Shown here piece by piece: positions 34,282 to 44,318 of a DNA stretch of 62,429 bases. Below the pieces are notes generated by a model that did not search any database, was not told where the DNA came from, and saw nothing but the letters and a program-made list of their open reading frames with translations. This DNA comes from DASRFR01 sp035651455 (GTDB taxonomy: Bacteria > Acidobacteriota > Terriglobia > Terriglobales > Acidobacteriaceae). Within the stretch, counting starts at the first letter, position 1. Every line of letters starts with the position of its first letter. The DNA lies in assembly GCA_035651455.1 (NCBI GenBank), contig DASRFR010000057.1:1-62429 (forward strand). Reading direction: 5' to 3'. Made by a program: the position numbers and the translations under genes.

Positions 34282-34450
34282 CTGCCCAACAATAGGGTGG
34301 AATTATGGGCGATACCACACTCGATGGAGTTCAATTTTCTTGAAAAACACCATCTATCGAGTTATATATGGGGCATTATGACCTCTAAAGAGGTTCGACC
34401 TCCCGGTGGAAGCCGAGTTTGACCGGGGCCACACTGCGGAAATTTTGGAT

Positions 34451-35131
34451 ATGAGTCTGCCCGCCACAGTGCGACTCTCAAGCCTTCGCGGCGCCACCGA
34501 CCATGGCGCGACACGAGTCGCACCTCCCCGCAGTTCCACGGCCCTTGAGCTTTCAGATGAAGCCTTGATGGACCAAGTCTGTGATGGAGACAACGAGGCA
34601 TTGGCCTCACTCTTTCGTCGCTACGCCCGCGTTGTGCGCGGCGTTGCCTACCGGGTTCTGCGGGACGCGTCAGAGGCGGACGATCTTCTCCAGGACATCT
34701 TCCTATTAGTCCACCGCCTCTGCGGAACCTTCGACAGAGCGAGAGGCTCGGCACGGTTCTGGATTCTTCAAATGACATACCGCCGAGCGATCTCCCGTCG
34801 GCGTTATCTGACCTCCAGACACTTCTACACACATCTGGATCTGGACCAAGCGGCAGACCGGCTCGAGGACGTGCCTTCGAAATCCGCTAATGGCAATTCC
34901 TTGGATGGACGCCTCGAAAGAAAACAGGCCTGGGAAACCTGGTTGGCGGAACTCTCGGAAAACCAGCGGCAGACTCTGCATCTTTTCTTCTTCGAGGGCT
35001 ACACATTCGAAGACATTGCTTCCAAGACGGGCCAGACCGTTGGGAATGCTCGAAATCACTATTACCGCGGACTTCAGAAGTTGAGAAAGCAGATTTCTGC
35101 TGGCAAATTGCCGGGTAAGGAAGCAGTATGA
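34451..35131 (+). CDS. ECF sigma factor (second)
   Basis: The 226-residue protein carries region 2 at about 45-115 (ELSDEALMDQVCDGDNEALA, LRDASEADDLLQDIFLLVHR) and region 4 at about 160-215 (LSENQRQTLHLFFFEGYTFE, then DIASKTGQTVGNARNHYYRG). The N-terminal 45 residues are low-complexity and a shorter start inside them is possible. It is followed after 30 bp by the anti-sigma gene, an expected pair. The sigma factor likely drives genes for envelope or transport; the TonB receptor downstream is a candidate target. Confidence 0.88.
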   Translation: MSLPATVRLSSLRGATDHGATRVAPPRSSTALELSDEALMDQVCDGDNEALASLFRRYARVVRGVAYRVLRDASEADDLLQDIFLLVHRLCGTFDRARGSARFWILQMTYRRAISRRRYLTSRHFYTHLDLDQAADRLEDVPSKSANGNSLDGRLERKQAWETWLAELSENQRQTLHLFFFEGYTFEDIASKTGQTVGNARNHYYRGLQKLRKQISAGKLPGKEAV

Positions 35132-35161
35132 TAAAAGACCTTAGCCGTAGGAGCGGGTGCG

Positions 35162-36493
35162 TTGTTGCCAAGCGGACCCCATGACGAATTCCTGGAGCTC
35201 TGTGCCGTCTCAACCTCAGGCCAGCTCAGCGAGGCGGAGCAGAAACGGCTCCGGGAACATCTGTCCATTTGCTCCGAATGCCGCGATGCCCTCCGCGACT
35301 TCGAGTCTGTAGTTCACGACAACATCCCTGCCATTGGCGCAGAGCAGGCAGCAGAACAGTCGTCGCGCATTGACCCCGGCCCAGGTTGGTCCCAGTCCAA
35401 GGCAGAAAAGGCCTTCTTCGAGCGTTTGGCACGAGAAGAAGGGGGACAGTCGTCCGGAGCCGAGAAGAAGAACGGCGTGCCGGCAGGCTTTAGGCGAATT
35501 CTTCCAATCGCCCCCGAATCAACCTGGCGCCACGTTTGGATGCTTTATGCCGCTGGGATCCTGCTTTTCGTCACCCTCTGTTTCTCCGCATATTGGGTTG
35601 GCGTGCGCCATGGGACCGAGGAGGCAAAATCGACCCAACCGGCTGCCACTGCCCAGCCCCAGGTAGCGGCACAGGCCATCCCTTCTTTGGAAGAGCAGCT
35701 TAGCGATGCTGCCCACGAACGCGAGGTCGCCCGTGCCCAGATCGCGGAGCGTGACAAGGCGCTTGCAGACCTTCGTCAGCGACTACAACAGCAGTCAGCC
35801 GAGATTAACCGGCTGAAAGAAGCTGAGAACCGCTTGGAAGCCAACCTTCAGAGTGACCAAGTCGACAAGCAGGACCTCAATCAACAACGAATTGAACTGG
35901 GGCAGAAGCTGCAAGCGGCGCAAGTGGAATCTCAGGCACTTCAGCAGCAGGTCGCTTCGCTCGCGCAGCAATCGACCTACGAGACGGCGCAGGCCAAAGC
36001 CCTTGGCGCGAAAGTCGATGATCTCTCCCGCCTGCTTCAGGACCGTAACGCCTCTCTGAGTCAGCAGGAAGAACTTCTGGCTCACGACCGTGACATTCGG
36101 GAACTCATGGGAGCGCGTAATCTCTATATCGCGGAAGTGTATGACACCGACGAGAAAGGGGCGACTCGCAAGCCCTACGGTCGCGTGTTCTACACGAAGG
36201 AAAAGTCCCTGATCTTTTACGCCTACGACCTCGATCAGCAGGGCATCAAACCTGCCCGGACTTTCCAAGCATGGGGTCGGCGCGGGCCCGACTGGAAGCA
36301 GGCGGTCAACTTAGGCATCTTCTACGAAGATAATGCTTCCAAGAAAAGATGGGTTTTGAAGTCCGAGGATTCCAAAACCCTCGCACAGATAGATGCAGTT
36401 TTCGTAACCGTAGAACCGCAAGGCGGAAGCGATAAGCCAAGCGGGAAACCCCTTCTTTTCGCCTACCTCAGAGTGAATCCCAACCACCCCTAA
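35162..36493 (+). CDS. Membrane anti-sigma factor with RskA-like C-terminus
   Basis: The 443-residue protein starts with a zinc-binding anti-sigma (zf-HC2) motif, HLSICSECRDALRDF (about 33-47), followed by a charged linker, one transmembrane segment at about 125-145 (MLYAAGILLFVTLCFSAYW) and a long coiled coil at about 165-305. The C-terminal domain (about 320-440) is RskA-like, with FQAWGRRGPDWKQAVNLGIF and VEPQGGSDKPSGKPLLFAYL. It would hold the sigma factor at the membrane. The start is a TTG at 35162 with AGGAG eight bases upstream. It is the partner of the sigma factor 30 bp upstream and is read before the TonB receptor gene (120-bp gap). Confidence 0.88.
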   Translation: MLPSGPHDEFLELCAVSTSGQLSEAEQKRLREHLSICSECRDALRDFESVVHDNIPAIGAEQAAEQSSRIDPGPGWSQSKAEKAFFERLAREEGGQSSGAEKKNGVPAGFRRILPIAPESTWRHVWMLYAAGILLFVTLCFSAYWVGVRHGTEEAKSTQPAATAQPQVAAQAIPSLEEQLSDAAHEREVARAQIAERDKALADLRQRLQQQSAEINRLKEAENRLEANLQSDQVDKQDLNQQRIELGQKLQAAQVESQALQQQVASLAQQSTYETAQAKALGAKVDDLSRLLQDRNASLSQQEELLAHDRDIRELMGARNLYIAEVYDTDEKGATRKPYGRVFYTKEKSLIFYAYDLDQQGIKPARTFQAWGRRGPDWKQAVNLGIFYEDNASKKRWVLKSEDSKTLAQIDAVFVTVEPQGGSDKPSGKPLLFAYLRVNPNHP

Positions 36494-36612
36494 GTTCCGG
36501 TTGTATGTTCGTAAATTCGTTCTAAACTTGCTCTCACCTGATAAAAACGGCGGGGTTCCCTGCGAACAATTGAGGAGTGGCTGCGAACTCGTTGCTCGCT
36601 GGAGAAATCAGT

Positions 36613-39600
36613 ATGCGCTTTCCCCGGACTATCCTTCCCTTCGCTTGTGTCGCGTGTGTTGTGCTGTTTGCCGTTTTCGCCGCTGCACAGTCGCCTAACG
36701 GCAACATAAATGGCTTGGTTCTCGATCCGACCAGTAGAGTCATCGTAGGGGCTGACATCATTGCGGTGAACGACCTCACCAATCTGCAGTTCGGCACCAA
36801 GACGAACAACGAAGGGGTTTACGTGCTCCCCAACCTTCCTCCCGGCCCGTACCGCCTTCAGGTGTCGAAGGTCGGGTTTAAGACGATCATCAGGCCTGAC
36901 ATTGTTCTCAATGTCCAAGACGCCCTGTCTATCAATTTCACTCTTCCGATCGGCGCAACGCTTGAAACCGTGACCGTGCAGGGCGGTGTGCCCCTGATAA
37001 ACACGGAGAACGCGTCCGTCAGCACCGTTGTCGACCGGCAGTTCGCCGAGAACGTGCCGATGAACGGGAGAAGCTTCCAAACCCTGATTGAACTGACTCC
37101 AGGCGTAACTGCCGTCAGCACGAATTCAGCCGACTCCGGGCAATTCAGTATCAATGGCCAGCGTGCCTCGTCGAACTATTGGATGGTGGATGGCGTCAGC
37201 GCCAACGTGGGGATCAGCGCTTCTCCCGGCGGTTTTGGTCCCGGCAACGGACTGGGTGGAACGCTCGGCTCTTTCAGTGTTCTTGGAGGAACGAACAGCC
37301 TCGTTTCCGTGGATGCCATGCAGGAATTTCGCATTCAGACGTCTACGTATGCCCCGGAGTTCGGCCGGACACCCGGAGGTCAGATTTCCATCGTGACCCG
37401 CTCGGGCACAAACCAGTTCCATGGCACGGCTTTTGACTATTTTCGCAATGACGTTTTGGACGCGAGCAACTGGTTTAACGGTTATCTGAACAACCCGCCG
37501 CTGCCCAAAGCCGAGGAGCGGCAGAACGACTTCGGCGGAACTTTCAGTGGCCCGATCTACAAAAACAAGACATTTTTCTTCTTCTCATACGAAGGTCTAC
37601 GTTTGCGACTTCCGCAGACAACTCTGACGACCGTCCCCGATACGAATCCCGATGATCCTTTCTCGCGTCAATTCGCTACGCCAGCTATGCAGCCGTTCCT
37701 TGCTGCCTTTCCCCTTCCGAACGGTCCCGAGGTTTTGGATCCGAACGGCAATCACCAGGGCATCGCCCAGTTCAACAAAAGCTACTCGAATGCGGCTTCG
37801 CTCGACGCCTACAGTATCCGCGTCGATCACAGACTGTTCGATAAAGTGACACTCTTCGCCAGATACAATTCCTCGCCCTCGAGCCTCTCCCAGCGGGGAG
37901 CAGATGCGCTGAGCGTGATCAACCATGAGCGCATTACCACTAAGACCGCGACGGTGGGCGCCACATGGTCCTTCTCGCCGATAATTGCCAACGACTTTCG
38001 CGTGAACTACAGCCGGACGAACGGTTCGAGCAGCTATCAATTGGACAACTTCGGAGGAGCTGTGCCACTGGACACTTTGCCGTTCCCTGATCCCTTCAAT
38101 TCCAAGAATGGAGAGCTGCTTTTTAGCATTACTCCGTTGCAGAACGGAGTCCTACAGGTAGGCAAGAGCGAACAAAATCTTCAGCGGCAGTTTAACGTCG
38201 TGGATAACGTGGTGACCCAGATTGGCTCACATGGTCTGAAATTTGGGGTTGATTTCCGGCGTTTGACACCGTTCGTTTCTCCCGAGTTGTATCAGCAGTT
38301 TGTATTTCTATTCAGCCTTTCCGGTGCTCAAATCGGGGACGGGCTGGGACTCATACAGCCGAACACGAATGAGACGCTCTTGTTTCACAACTTAGGTCTG
38401 TTCGCGCAAGACACATGGCGAGCGACACCACATCTCACGTTAACGTACGGTCTGCGATGGGATGTCGATTTCGCCCCGTCGTCTTCGAGCGGTCCAAGCC
38501 TTCCAGCAGTTACGGGATATAATCTCGCCGATTTTTCGCAGTTGACCGTTGCTCCCGCCGGCACACCAGCATTCCGAACGCCTTACGCCAATTTGGCGCC
38601 TCGCTTCGGGATCGCGTATGAATTCGTTCAGAATCAGAAATGGCAGGGTGTGCTGCGCGGCGGATTCGGCGTCTTCTATGATCTCGTAAGCTCGGAAACC
38701 GGACAAGCGCTCGGCGTGGGAACAGGAACTCCACCATTTGGAGCGCAGGGGCTCGTTCTCGGCCCTTCGTTTGGAGGAACGGCCCTGTTTCCGTACACCG
38801 CCGACGATGCGGCTCCGCCGCCTATTCCTGCAACTGGCAGCATCTCTCAGCTCTTTGCATTTAATCCAAAGTTGAGACTGCCGTATACCTTGGAATGGAA
38901 CGCGTCCTGGCAGCAGGCTCTCGGAAAAGAGCAATCTCTAACCGTCTCTTACGTTGGCGCTGCGGGACGCCGGTTGTTGCAGACGTCGCACTTCGTTTCC
39001 CCGCCGTCCAACCCAAACGTAAACGCCTACTTCGTCGACAATACCGGCTCGTCGGACTACGACGCCCTACAGCTTAGCTTTCAGCGGCGCCTGTCCGGCG
39101 GTCTGCAGATGCTAGCTTCGTATTCCTGGGCACACTCGATCGATACGGGTTCGGCTGGGTCGTATTTGGGCACTGCGTCCAATGCAGGCATTGGAAGCAA
39201 CTCCAACGCCAATCGCGGCCCCTCCGGCTTCGATATCCGGCATGCGTTTTCCGCCGGCATCACTTATGACATCCCAACACCGAAGACCCATAGACTCGCT
39301 AAGCTTCTACTGGGTGGCTGGTCAACCGAGAATTTTCTCCTGGCGCGTTCGGCTCCGCCGGTCGATCTGACGGACTTCCATATCTACGGAAATACGTTGT
39401 CGACGGGCGCCCTTGCCAACGTTCGACCTGATCTGGTGCCCAACGAGCCTCTTTATTTGTATGGCCCGCAGTTCCCCGGTGGGAAGGCCTTCAATTCCTC
39501 GGCCTTTACAGATCCGCCCGTGGACCCGATTACCCAACAACCACTTCGCCAGGGAAATGTGCCTCGCAACCTACTGCGTGGCTTTGGGGCGGTGCAGTGG

Positions 39601-39855
39601 GATTTCGCTGTGCATCGCGACTTTGTCCTTCATGAAGCAGCACGGCTGGAGTTTCGAGCTGAGCTGTTCAACGTGTTGAATCATCCAAATTTTGGGCAGC
39701 CAAATGGTTTCTTCGGAACCGGACAATTCGGCCTTTCCACGCAAATGCTCGGGCAGGATCTGAACGGGGGCAGCTTAGGTGGCGGAGGTCTTAGCTCTCT
39801 TTATCAGTTCGGGGGCCCGCGCTCAATCCAACTTGCGCTCAAGTTGTTCTTCTAA
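36613..39855 (+). CDS. Oar-like TonB-dependent receptor with CarboxypepD_reg domain
   Basis: A 1080-residue outer-membrane protein. A signal peptide (RTILPFACVACVVLFAVFAA, cleavage after AAA) is followed by a carboxypeptidase-regulatory domain (about 27-110; NINGLVLDPTSRVIVGADI), then the plug (NVPMNGRSFQTLIELTPGVT, about 155) and a long beta-barrel with LRYGLRWD-like strands, ending in a terminal strand RSIQLALKLFF. Such Oar-type receptors are very numerous in Acidobacteriota. A TonB box was not identified. The ATG at 36613 is chosen because the signal peptide begins there; upstream codons look non-coding. The neighbours are the anti-sigma factor and the BNR protein, 25 bp downstream. Confidence 0.92.
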   Translation: MRFPRTILPFACVACVVLFAVFAAAQSPNGNINGLVLDPTSRVIVGADIIAVNDLTNLQFGTKTNNEGVYVLPNLPPGPYRLQVSKVGFKTIIRPDIVLNVQDALSINFTLPIGATLETVTVQGGVPLINTENASVSTVVDRQFAENVPMNGRSFQTLIELTPGVTAVSTNSADSGQFSINGQRASSNYWMVDGVSANVGISASPGGFGPGNGLGGTLGSFSVLGGTNSLVSVDAMQEFRIQTSTYAPEFGRTPGGQISIVTRSGTNQFHGTAFDYFRNDVLDASNWFNGYLNNPPLPKAEERQNDFGGTFSGPIYKNKTFFFFSYEGLRLRLPQTTLTTVPDTNPDDPFSRQFATPAMQPFLAAFPLPNGPEVLDPNGNHQGIAQFNKSYSNAASLDAYSIRVDHRLFDKVTLFARYNSSPSSLSQRGADALSVINHERITTKTATVGATWSFSPIIANDFRVNYSRTNGSSSYQLDNFGGAVPLDTLPFPDPFNSKNGELLFSITPLQNGVLQVGKSEQNLQRQFNVVDNVVTQIGSHGLKFGVDFRRLTPFVSPELYQQFVFLFSLSGAQIGDGLGLIQPNTNETLLFHNLGLFAQDTWRATPHLTLTYGLRWDVDFAPSSSSGPSLPAVTGYNLADFSQLTVAPAGTPAFRTPYANLAPRFGIAYEFVQNQKWQGVLRGGFGVFYDLVSSETGQALGVGTGTPPFGAQGLVLGPSFGGTALFPYTADDAAPPPIPATGSISQLFAFNPKLRLPYTLEWNASWQQALGKEQSLTVSYVGAAGRRLLQTSHFVSPPSNPNVNAYFVDNTGSSDYDALQLSFQRRLSGGLQMLASYSWAHSIDTGSAGSYLGTASNAGIGSNSNANRGPSGFDIRHAFSAGITYDIPTPKTHRLAKLLLGGWSTENFLLARSAPPVDLTDFHIYGNTLSTGALANVRPDLVPNEPLYLYGPQFPGGKAFNSSAFTDPPVDPITQQPLRQGNVPRNLLRGFGAVQWDFAVHRDFVLHEAARLEFRAELFNVLNHPNFGQPNGFFGTGQFGLSTQMLGQDLNGGSLGGGGLSSLYQFGGPRSIQLALKLFF

Positions 39856-39879
39856 AAATTGCGCTGGAACGACATCCCA

Positions 39880-41703
39880 ATGGAAACAGTTCATTCCGAT
39901 TTTCGAGTAGAACTCTGCACGCTCATCTTGGTGATCTTCGCGGCCAACCTTCCGCTCCTGCGAGCCGCTGACATTCATCTGATTTCTAAGACGAAAATCG
40001 CAACAGGATGGCACCCGTGGTACGAAATCAAGGGTGACCCGGAGGATCCGCAAAACCTGCTCCTCTGCGGTACGAAGTGGGACCCTCGAACGAATGCGCC
40101 TTTCGGTTTTGTGTACGTCTCCTCGGATCAGGGAAGATCTTGGGCGAACGTTGTCGAAGATCGGAACACCGCCTGGGTCACAGAACATTCGTGCGCCTTT
40201 GGAACTGAGCACAGGGCCTACTTCATATCAGAAGCATCCAAGGTCATCGACGGAGCCGCGCATCACGAGCTTGGGACAACGCGTTTGTATGTCTCTCGCG
40301 ATGCCGGCCACACCTGGAAAGAGTCTTTGCGGACTGGATGGGCTGACTGGTCAACGTCGGCAGTCAGCGTGACGTCCGGTCGGGTCTTCACGTTCTTCAA
40401 TGCCTACACGGGAGCTGATGCAGCGAGAAACCGCGGCAGCAACGTGGGACTGTTGACATTCTCGCCGGACGGAAGCACCGTGTCCGGCCCCTTTTTCATT
40501 CCCTCGATCGCGAAGCGAAACTACCAAGGTGCGTATCCATCCGATGCTGTCGCTCTGAGGACCGGCACGATCGTGGCCCTCTGGTTTGGCACCAGGCTCA
40601 GTGGGTCTGGAATCCAGGCGGATCTCAATATTGTTCGAGCGAGCGCAGCGCAGCCGCCGACGCTCGAAAATGTAGCTATTTTGCGCTCGAAAGACGCCAA
40701 CGACTGTGTGACGTTCAACCAAGCTTCTCTCGCCTACGATCCCCGTCCCGGTCGCCTGTTCGTGGTCTATATCGCCGGATGCAAAGAAAAGCGGGTCTTG
40801 TTGGTTTCTTCAGATGACGAGGGTGGAACCTGGTCACAAAGCAGCGTGATTGCAGAAGCGAAGGGATCGTTCGCAGGATTCTCCCATCCTTCACTTGTCG
40901 CAGATGGAGATCGCCTGGCGGTTCTTTGGGAAGCGGGAGACGGTTCGGGCGACTGGTTTCTTTCGACCCTTCAGGACCGGACGCTGGTCTCTAGCACACA
41001 ACTCTCAAGCGGCGAGGATGTGCAGAGCGTTCGCAGTAATTCGCTACTGACATCGATCCAAAACTCATCTTCGTTCTCGCAGGCATCAGATCACGATTCG
41101 ATTCGGGTGAGTGTTAGAAATGAAGGTGAAGCTGTATGGAGGGCGAGTGCCTTGTTGCGCACCCATGACGGGATTATTGCCGTGTGGCCCTGCGATGTCG
41201 GCAACGGAGCGGAACTGTGGGTTGCGACCGCCTCCCGCGCAACTGCAATTCAGAAGGCAGATCCCAACAACGTTCCGCCGATCCGCGACGTCACCGAGGA
41301 CAGCATTCTTCTTTATGGAGGAACCCAGGTTTTCGACGCAAGGAACTCGGAGCTAACAGCCTGCCTGACCCTCAAGAATGCGGGTCCTCATTCTCTGACC
41401 GCCCCCATTGAGCTCAGGGCCGAGAGCATCTCGTCTGGCACGGGTCCAATAGCCGCCACGAACGCAAGTAACGGCGTACCTGGAGCGGGCGCGGTCTGGA
41501 ATATCAGCAGTTCCATCACCGGCGATCGAATCCCCCCACATGCCACCAGCAATCCATTCTGCCTTACATTTCATCTGAGTCCTGATTTGGCTGGTCATCA
41601 TTCGGCCGAACCGAAGAACCTTTTGGACATGGTGCTCCGGGTCTTCGCCTCTGGCGACGAGGCCACCGCTCGGGAAACGTCAGGGAGAACCGGCCGCAAC
41701 TAA
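39880..41703 (+). CDS. Secreted BNR/sialidase-fold protein
   Basis: This 607-residue protein has an N-terminal hydrophobic segment (LCTLILVIFAANLPLLRA, about 13-30) that looks like a signal peptide. It then has repeated beta-propeller-like units with Asp-box-like motifs, SSDQGRSWANV, SRDAGHTWKESL and SSDDEGGTWSQSS (S/T-x-D-x-G-x-T/S-W). These motifs are typical of sialidases and other six-bladed propellers. The catalytic Arg triad cannot be verified, so it may be a non-catalytic propeller. The C-terminal part (about 440-600) is beta-sandwich-like. Its gene lies 24 bp after the TonB receptor stop and is convergent with the lasso operon. Confidence 0.8.
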   Translation: METVHSDFRVELCTLILVIFAANLPLLRAADIHLISKTKIATGWHPWYEIKGDPEDPQNLLLCGTKWDPRTNAPFGFVYVSSDQGRSWANVVEDRNTAWVTEHSCAFGTEHRAYFISEASKVIDGAAHHELGTTRLYVSRDAGHTWKESLRTGWADWSTSAVSVTSGRVFTFFNAYTGADAARNRGSNVGLLTFSPDGSTVSGPFFIPSIAKRNYQGAYPSDAVALRTGTIVALWFGTRLSGSGIQADLNIVRASAAQPPTLENVAILRSKDANDCVTFNQASLAYDPRPGRLFVVYIAGCKEKRVLLVSSDDEGGTWSQSSVIAEAKGSFAGFSHPSLVADGDRLAVLWEAGDGSGDWFLSTLQDRTLVSSTQLSSGEDVQSVRSNSLLTSIQNSSSFSQASDHDSIRVSVRNEGEAVWRASALLRTHDGIIAVWPCDVGNGAELWVATASRATAIQKADPNNVPPIRDVTEDSILLYGGTQVFDARNSELTACLTLKNAGPHSLTAPIELRAESISSGTGPIAATNASNGVPGAGAVWNISSSITGDRIPPHATSNPFCLTFHLSPDLAGHHSAEPKNLLDMVLRVFASGDEATARETSGRTGRN

Positions 41704-41767
41704 TAAGACTTCAATCAATCGAATCTTGGCCGGAGCGCCTGGTACCGGGCACTCCGGTCAATTCCCC

Positions 41768-41914
41768 TTACTCGTCGGCTTCGTACGCGATCACCGTGAA
41801 ATACGCATTCGGACTTCCGTCCGCGCGACTCAGGTGCGGCTTCACTGTCTGTTGCATTTGGATTGCATCGACAGCGGAGCCCGTGAGCTTCAACTCAGGC
41901 TTCTGATATTTCAT
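41768..41914 (-). CDS. Lasso peptide precursor (A)
   Basis: This 48-residue gene is read directly from the minus strand. The leader MKYQKPELKLTGSAVDAIQM contains the Y-x-x-P-x-L motif (Tyr3, Pro6, Leu8) that RRE domains of lasso B1 proteins recognise. A Thr at 23 in QTVK fits the usual penultimate-Thr rule, which would make the core residues 25-48. The core, KPHLSRADGSPNAYFTVIAY plus EADE, then has Asp32 as residue 8 of the core, the right place for the isopeptide ring acceptor. A start Lys instead of the usual Gly/Ala/Ser/Cys is unusual, so the exact cleavage site is inference. GGAGG is 8 bases before the ATG. It is the last gene of the operon. Confidence 0.75.
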   Translation of the reverse strand: MKYQKPELKLTGSAVDAIQMQQTVKPHLSRADGSPNAYFTVIAYEADE

Positions 41915-41951
41915 CGCAGTGCCCTCCTTTCCTTGGTATTTACTTTACCCA

Positions 41952-43904
41952 TCAGCTAGCTGATCCTTCATGCTGAGGTGAGCTTCTCTCTGTGAGAAGC
42001 AGCCGGCGAGATGCACGATCGTCTTCAGCAGCGTTGACATCGGATTCGCTCAAGACACCAGCTTCACAAATGCTCCTCAGCCAAAATTCGATATTCAAAG
42101 TCCGGAGCAGCGCGACCAAGGGGAACTTCGGATCGTTCGGCGCACGTTCTATGGCTAGGCGAAAAGTTGCGACATTGACGATGCCGAAGGAACCACTCAC
42201 CATTCGGTCACATACGGATATTAGGCGATTCCGCTGACTCACAATTGCATCGAGATAAGCCCGGACCACGAACGCTTTCCGTCTTCGATTCAAGATTTCT
42301 GCCGGGACCAAGCCTGACATCGCACGCCGCATGAGAGAGCGCCTTTGCCCGGGGCGCACGACCTGTTCTCGCGGAATTGCGAACATAAACTCCATCAAAC
42401 ACCGGTCCAGATATGGGTAGCGCTTTTCATAAGGAGGAGACTGGGCTAAAACCTCGCACCCCAGTTGTCTCTGCAGCACATTCAGTGCCGAGATATTTTC
42501 TTGGAAACTGGGTAATGGACCGAAGACCTGCAATCGCTCAAGGTAGCCGTGAAGCGCGACTCTGTTTCGTTCCTCGAAATCGCGGTTCAGCCACTCAATC
42601 CCATGCGAGCACCTTGCGGCATGCGTCCAGTTCACAGGTAGAAAACCGTTGGCGGACTGAGCCAACAATCGTACCCATGGCACTCTTCGATACAGGGCCC
42701 ACACCTTTAGTCGATGAGCGAGCATTCGGAATTGAACAGTGGCGAGGAGGTCCTCTAGTTCTGGAATTGGCGTTGGAACACCGCCCATGATTTCATCGCC
42801 GCCAGTCCCGCTGACTACGACATGACTGCCTTCCTCGCGGAGGTATGCAGCGAATTGTCGCGCTGTGGCCGAAGCATGACCACCCGAGCCAGGGGTTGCG
42901 CGGAAGAATCTTTCATCTGCTGGGAAGAGTTCGTGATTGCTTGCGTCAATATGGCAGCCGACTCTACCCCGCTTCTCTTCTATTCTCGAAAAATAGGCCC
43001 TCTCATCCCATGCAGGTTCGGAGTCGTCGTAATACGAGACTGTAGAGAGTCGAGGCGTTTCCGCGGCACCATCGGCGAGCAACTTGTCTGCCGTACACAC
43101 AACGGTGGAAGAATCCATCCCGCCGCTCAGTTCTGCGACCACAGGAACGTCAGAACGAAGGCGCCGGCGAACTGCGGTTCGAAACACCGATCGGAAATGC
43201 TCCTCGTATTCGGAATCTCTTCGGTAACGAATTCGCTTCGCGGGGTCGAAACGCCAGTATTGGACCGTCGCCTGCTGTGTTTCCGTGAAACGCACAAAAC
43301 AAGAAGGCGGGACGGAGTGAATTCCGACGTAAGGCGTCAGGTGAGGTGCCGGGAAAAACGTCAGCCATCCAGCGATGTACTCCTGGTTCAACCGGAAGGG
43401 TCGATCGCCGAACAGCACCAGTGGATCGAGGATCGTACACCATCTCGCCTCGTTCTTCTCGAACGTGTAGTAAAGGTGACGCGCGCCGATGAAGTCCCGG
43501 GCAAGGAGAAGCAAACGATCTTTCGGGTCCCAGATGGAAAGCGCCCAATCGCCTATCAGCTTGGCGAACGTCTTGGTCCCCCAACGTTCATAGGCTGTCG
43601 CGACGATTTCAAGATCGGTTGACTCGGGAAGAGCCGGGCCGCTGATTGCCGCGATGAGTTCCTCACGGTTGTCGAGCCGACCATCCCAGCAAAGAACAAT
43701 CCCGAATGGCGAAACATATGGCTGGATCTCGCGGCGTGATTCTCTTGTGGTGTGGAAGGCGCGATGGAGGGCGCCAAAATTGTCCTTGCAGATGTAGCCC
43801 TCTCCGTCTGGTCCGTACGGCGCAAGTACCGGGCGAACTTCTTCGAGGTCCTGAGGATCGATAGGCTTGCCGTCGAAATTGCACTTGCCAAACTGAACGC
43901 TCAT
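41952..43904 (-). CDS. Lasso cyclase, asparagine synthetase B-like (C)
   Basis: The 650-residue protein has an N-terminal glutaminase-like domain in which the catalytic Cys2 is absent (MSVQFGKC), as in lasso cyclases and beta-lactam synthetases, and a C-terminal ATP-pyrophosphatase with ELSGGMDSSTVVC (about 260) as PP-loop. Residues in SGTGGDEIMGG and the YPYLDRCLMEFMFAIP region match the Asn_synthase family. In lasso biosynthesis this enzyme adenylates the Asp/Glu side chain and closes the ring. It overlaps the B2 gene as ATGA and is followed after 37 bp by the precursor gene. This ordering, with the precursor last, is not the usual A-first arrangement. Confidence 0.93.
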   Translation of the reverse strand: MSVQFGKCNFDGKPIDPQDLEEVRPVLAPYGPDGEGYICKDNFGALHRAFHTTRESRREIQPYVSPFGIVLCWDGRLDNREELIAAISGPALPESTDLEIVATAYERWGTKTFAKLIGDWALSIWDPKDRLLLLARDFIGARHLYYTFEKNEARWCTILDPLVLFGDRPFRLNQEYIAGWLTFFPAPHLTPYVGIHSVPPSCFVRFTETQQATVQYWRFDPAKRIRYRRDSEYEEHFRSVFRTAVRRRLRSDVPVVAELSGGMDSSTVVCTADKLLADGAAETPRLSTVSYYDDSEPAWDERAYFSRIEEKRGRVGCHIDASNHELFPADERFFRATPGSGGHASATARQFAAYLREEGSHVVVSGTGGDEIMGGVPTPIPELEDLLATVQFRMLAHRLKVWALYRRVPWVRLLAQSANGFLPVNWTHAARCSHGIEWLNRDFEERNRVALHGYLERLQVFGPLPSFQENISALNVLQRQLGCEVLAQSPPYEKRYPYLDRCLMEFMFAIPREQVVRPGQRRSLMRRAMSGLVPAEILNRRRKAFVVRAYLDAIVSQRNRLISVCDRMVSGSFGIVNVATFRLAIERAPNDPKFPLVALLRTLNIEFWLRSICEAGVLSESDVNAAEDDRASRRLLLTERSSPQHEGSAS

Positions 43905-44302
43905 ACCTCTGACCTTTCGAGTTCAGCGCTGACACCATCGAGCACGGCATACATCTCCCGCAAGTACGGCTTGTCATTTACCACACGGCCATCGACTTCG
44001 ACCCAGGCATGCGCCTTGAAGGGCATCTGCTGTGCCCCAAGTATCATTTGTGCAGCCACCCCGTGGCGTTTCAGCAAGCACGCGGTTGCGGCTGATCGCT
44101 GAAGGCAGAGCACTTCCTTCCAGTACCAAATGCACGCCACATCCACTGCCGCACAGATCCGTTCAACTGCATTCGCCGGAACTGGGCGCTGTCCGAGCGG
44201 ATATGTCCGTACCTTCTCGTACAGTGCTCTGAAATCTCCACGGACCAGATACCGGTCGAACTGGACCAGCCTCAAAAATGCTCGGAGCACGAGAAATGGC
44301 AT
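43901..44302 (-). CDS. Lasso leader peptidase (B2), transglutaminase-like
   Basis: The 133-residue protein is the McjB C-terminal-type Cys peptidase. YWKEVLCLQRSAATACLLKR holds the nucleophile Cys, and FKAHAWVEVDGRVVND holds the catalytic His and Asp in order. It cleaves the leader from the precursor. It lacks the N-terminal RRE domain, which is supplied by the separate B1 gene at 48042. The start overlaps nothing on its upstream side (16 bp after the S9 peptidase stop) and its end overlaps the cyclase start (ATGA). Confidence 0.92.
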   Translation of the reverse strand: MPFLVLRAFLRLVQFDRYLVRGDFRALYEKVRTYPLGQRPVPANAVERICAAVDVACIWYWKEVLCLQRSAATACLLKRHGVAAQMILGAQQMPFKAHAWVEVDGRVVNDKPYLREMYAVLDGVSAELERSEV

Positions 44303-44318
44303 AGCACGAACTCCTACT

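Noticed and set aside
43150..43584. 144-codon frame within the lasso cyclase gene
   Set aside because: It overlaps the PP-loop enzyme on the same strand in a different frame and has no motif.
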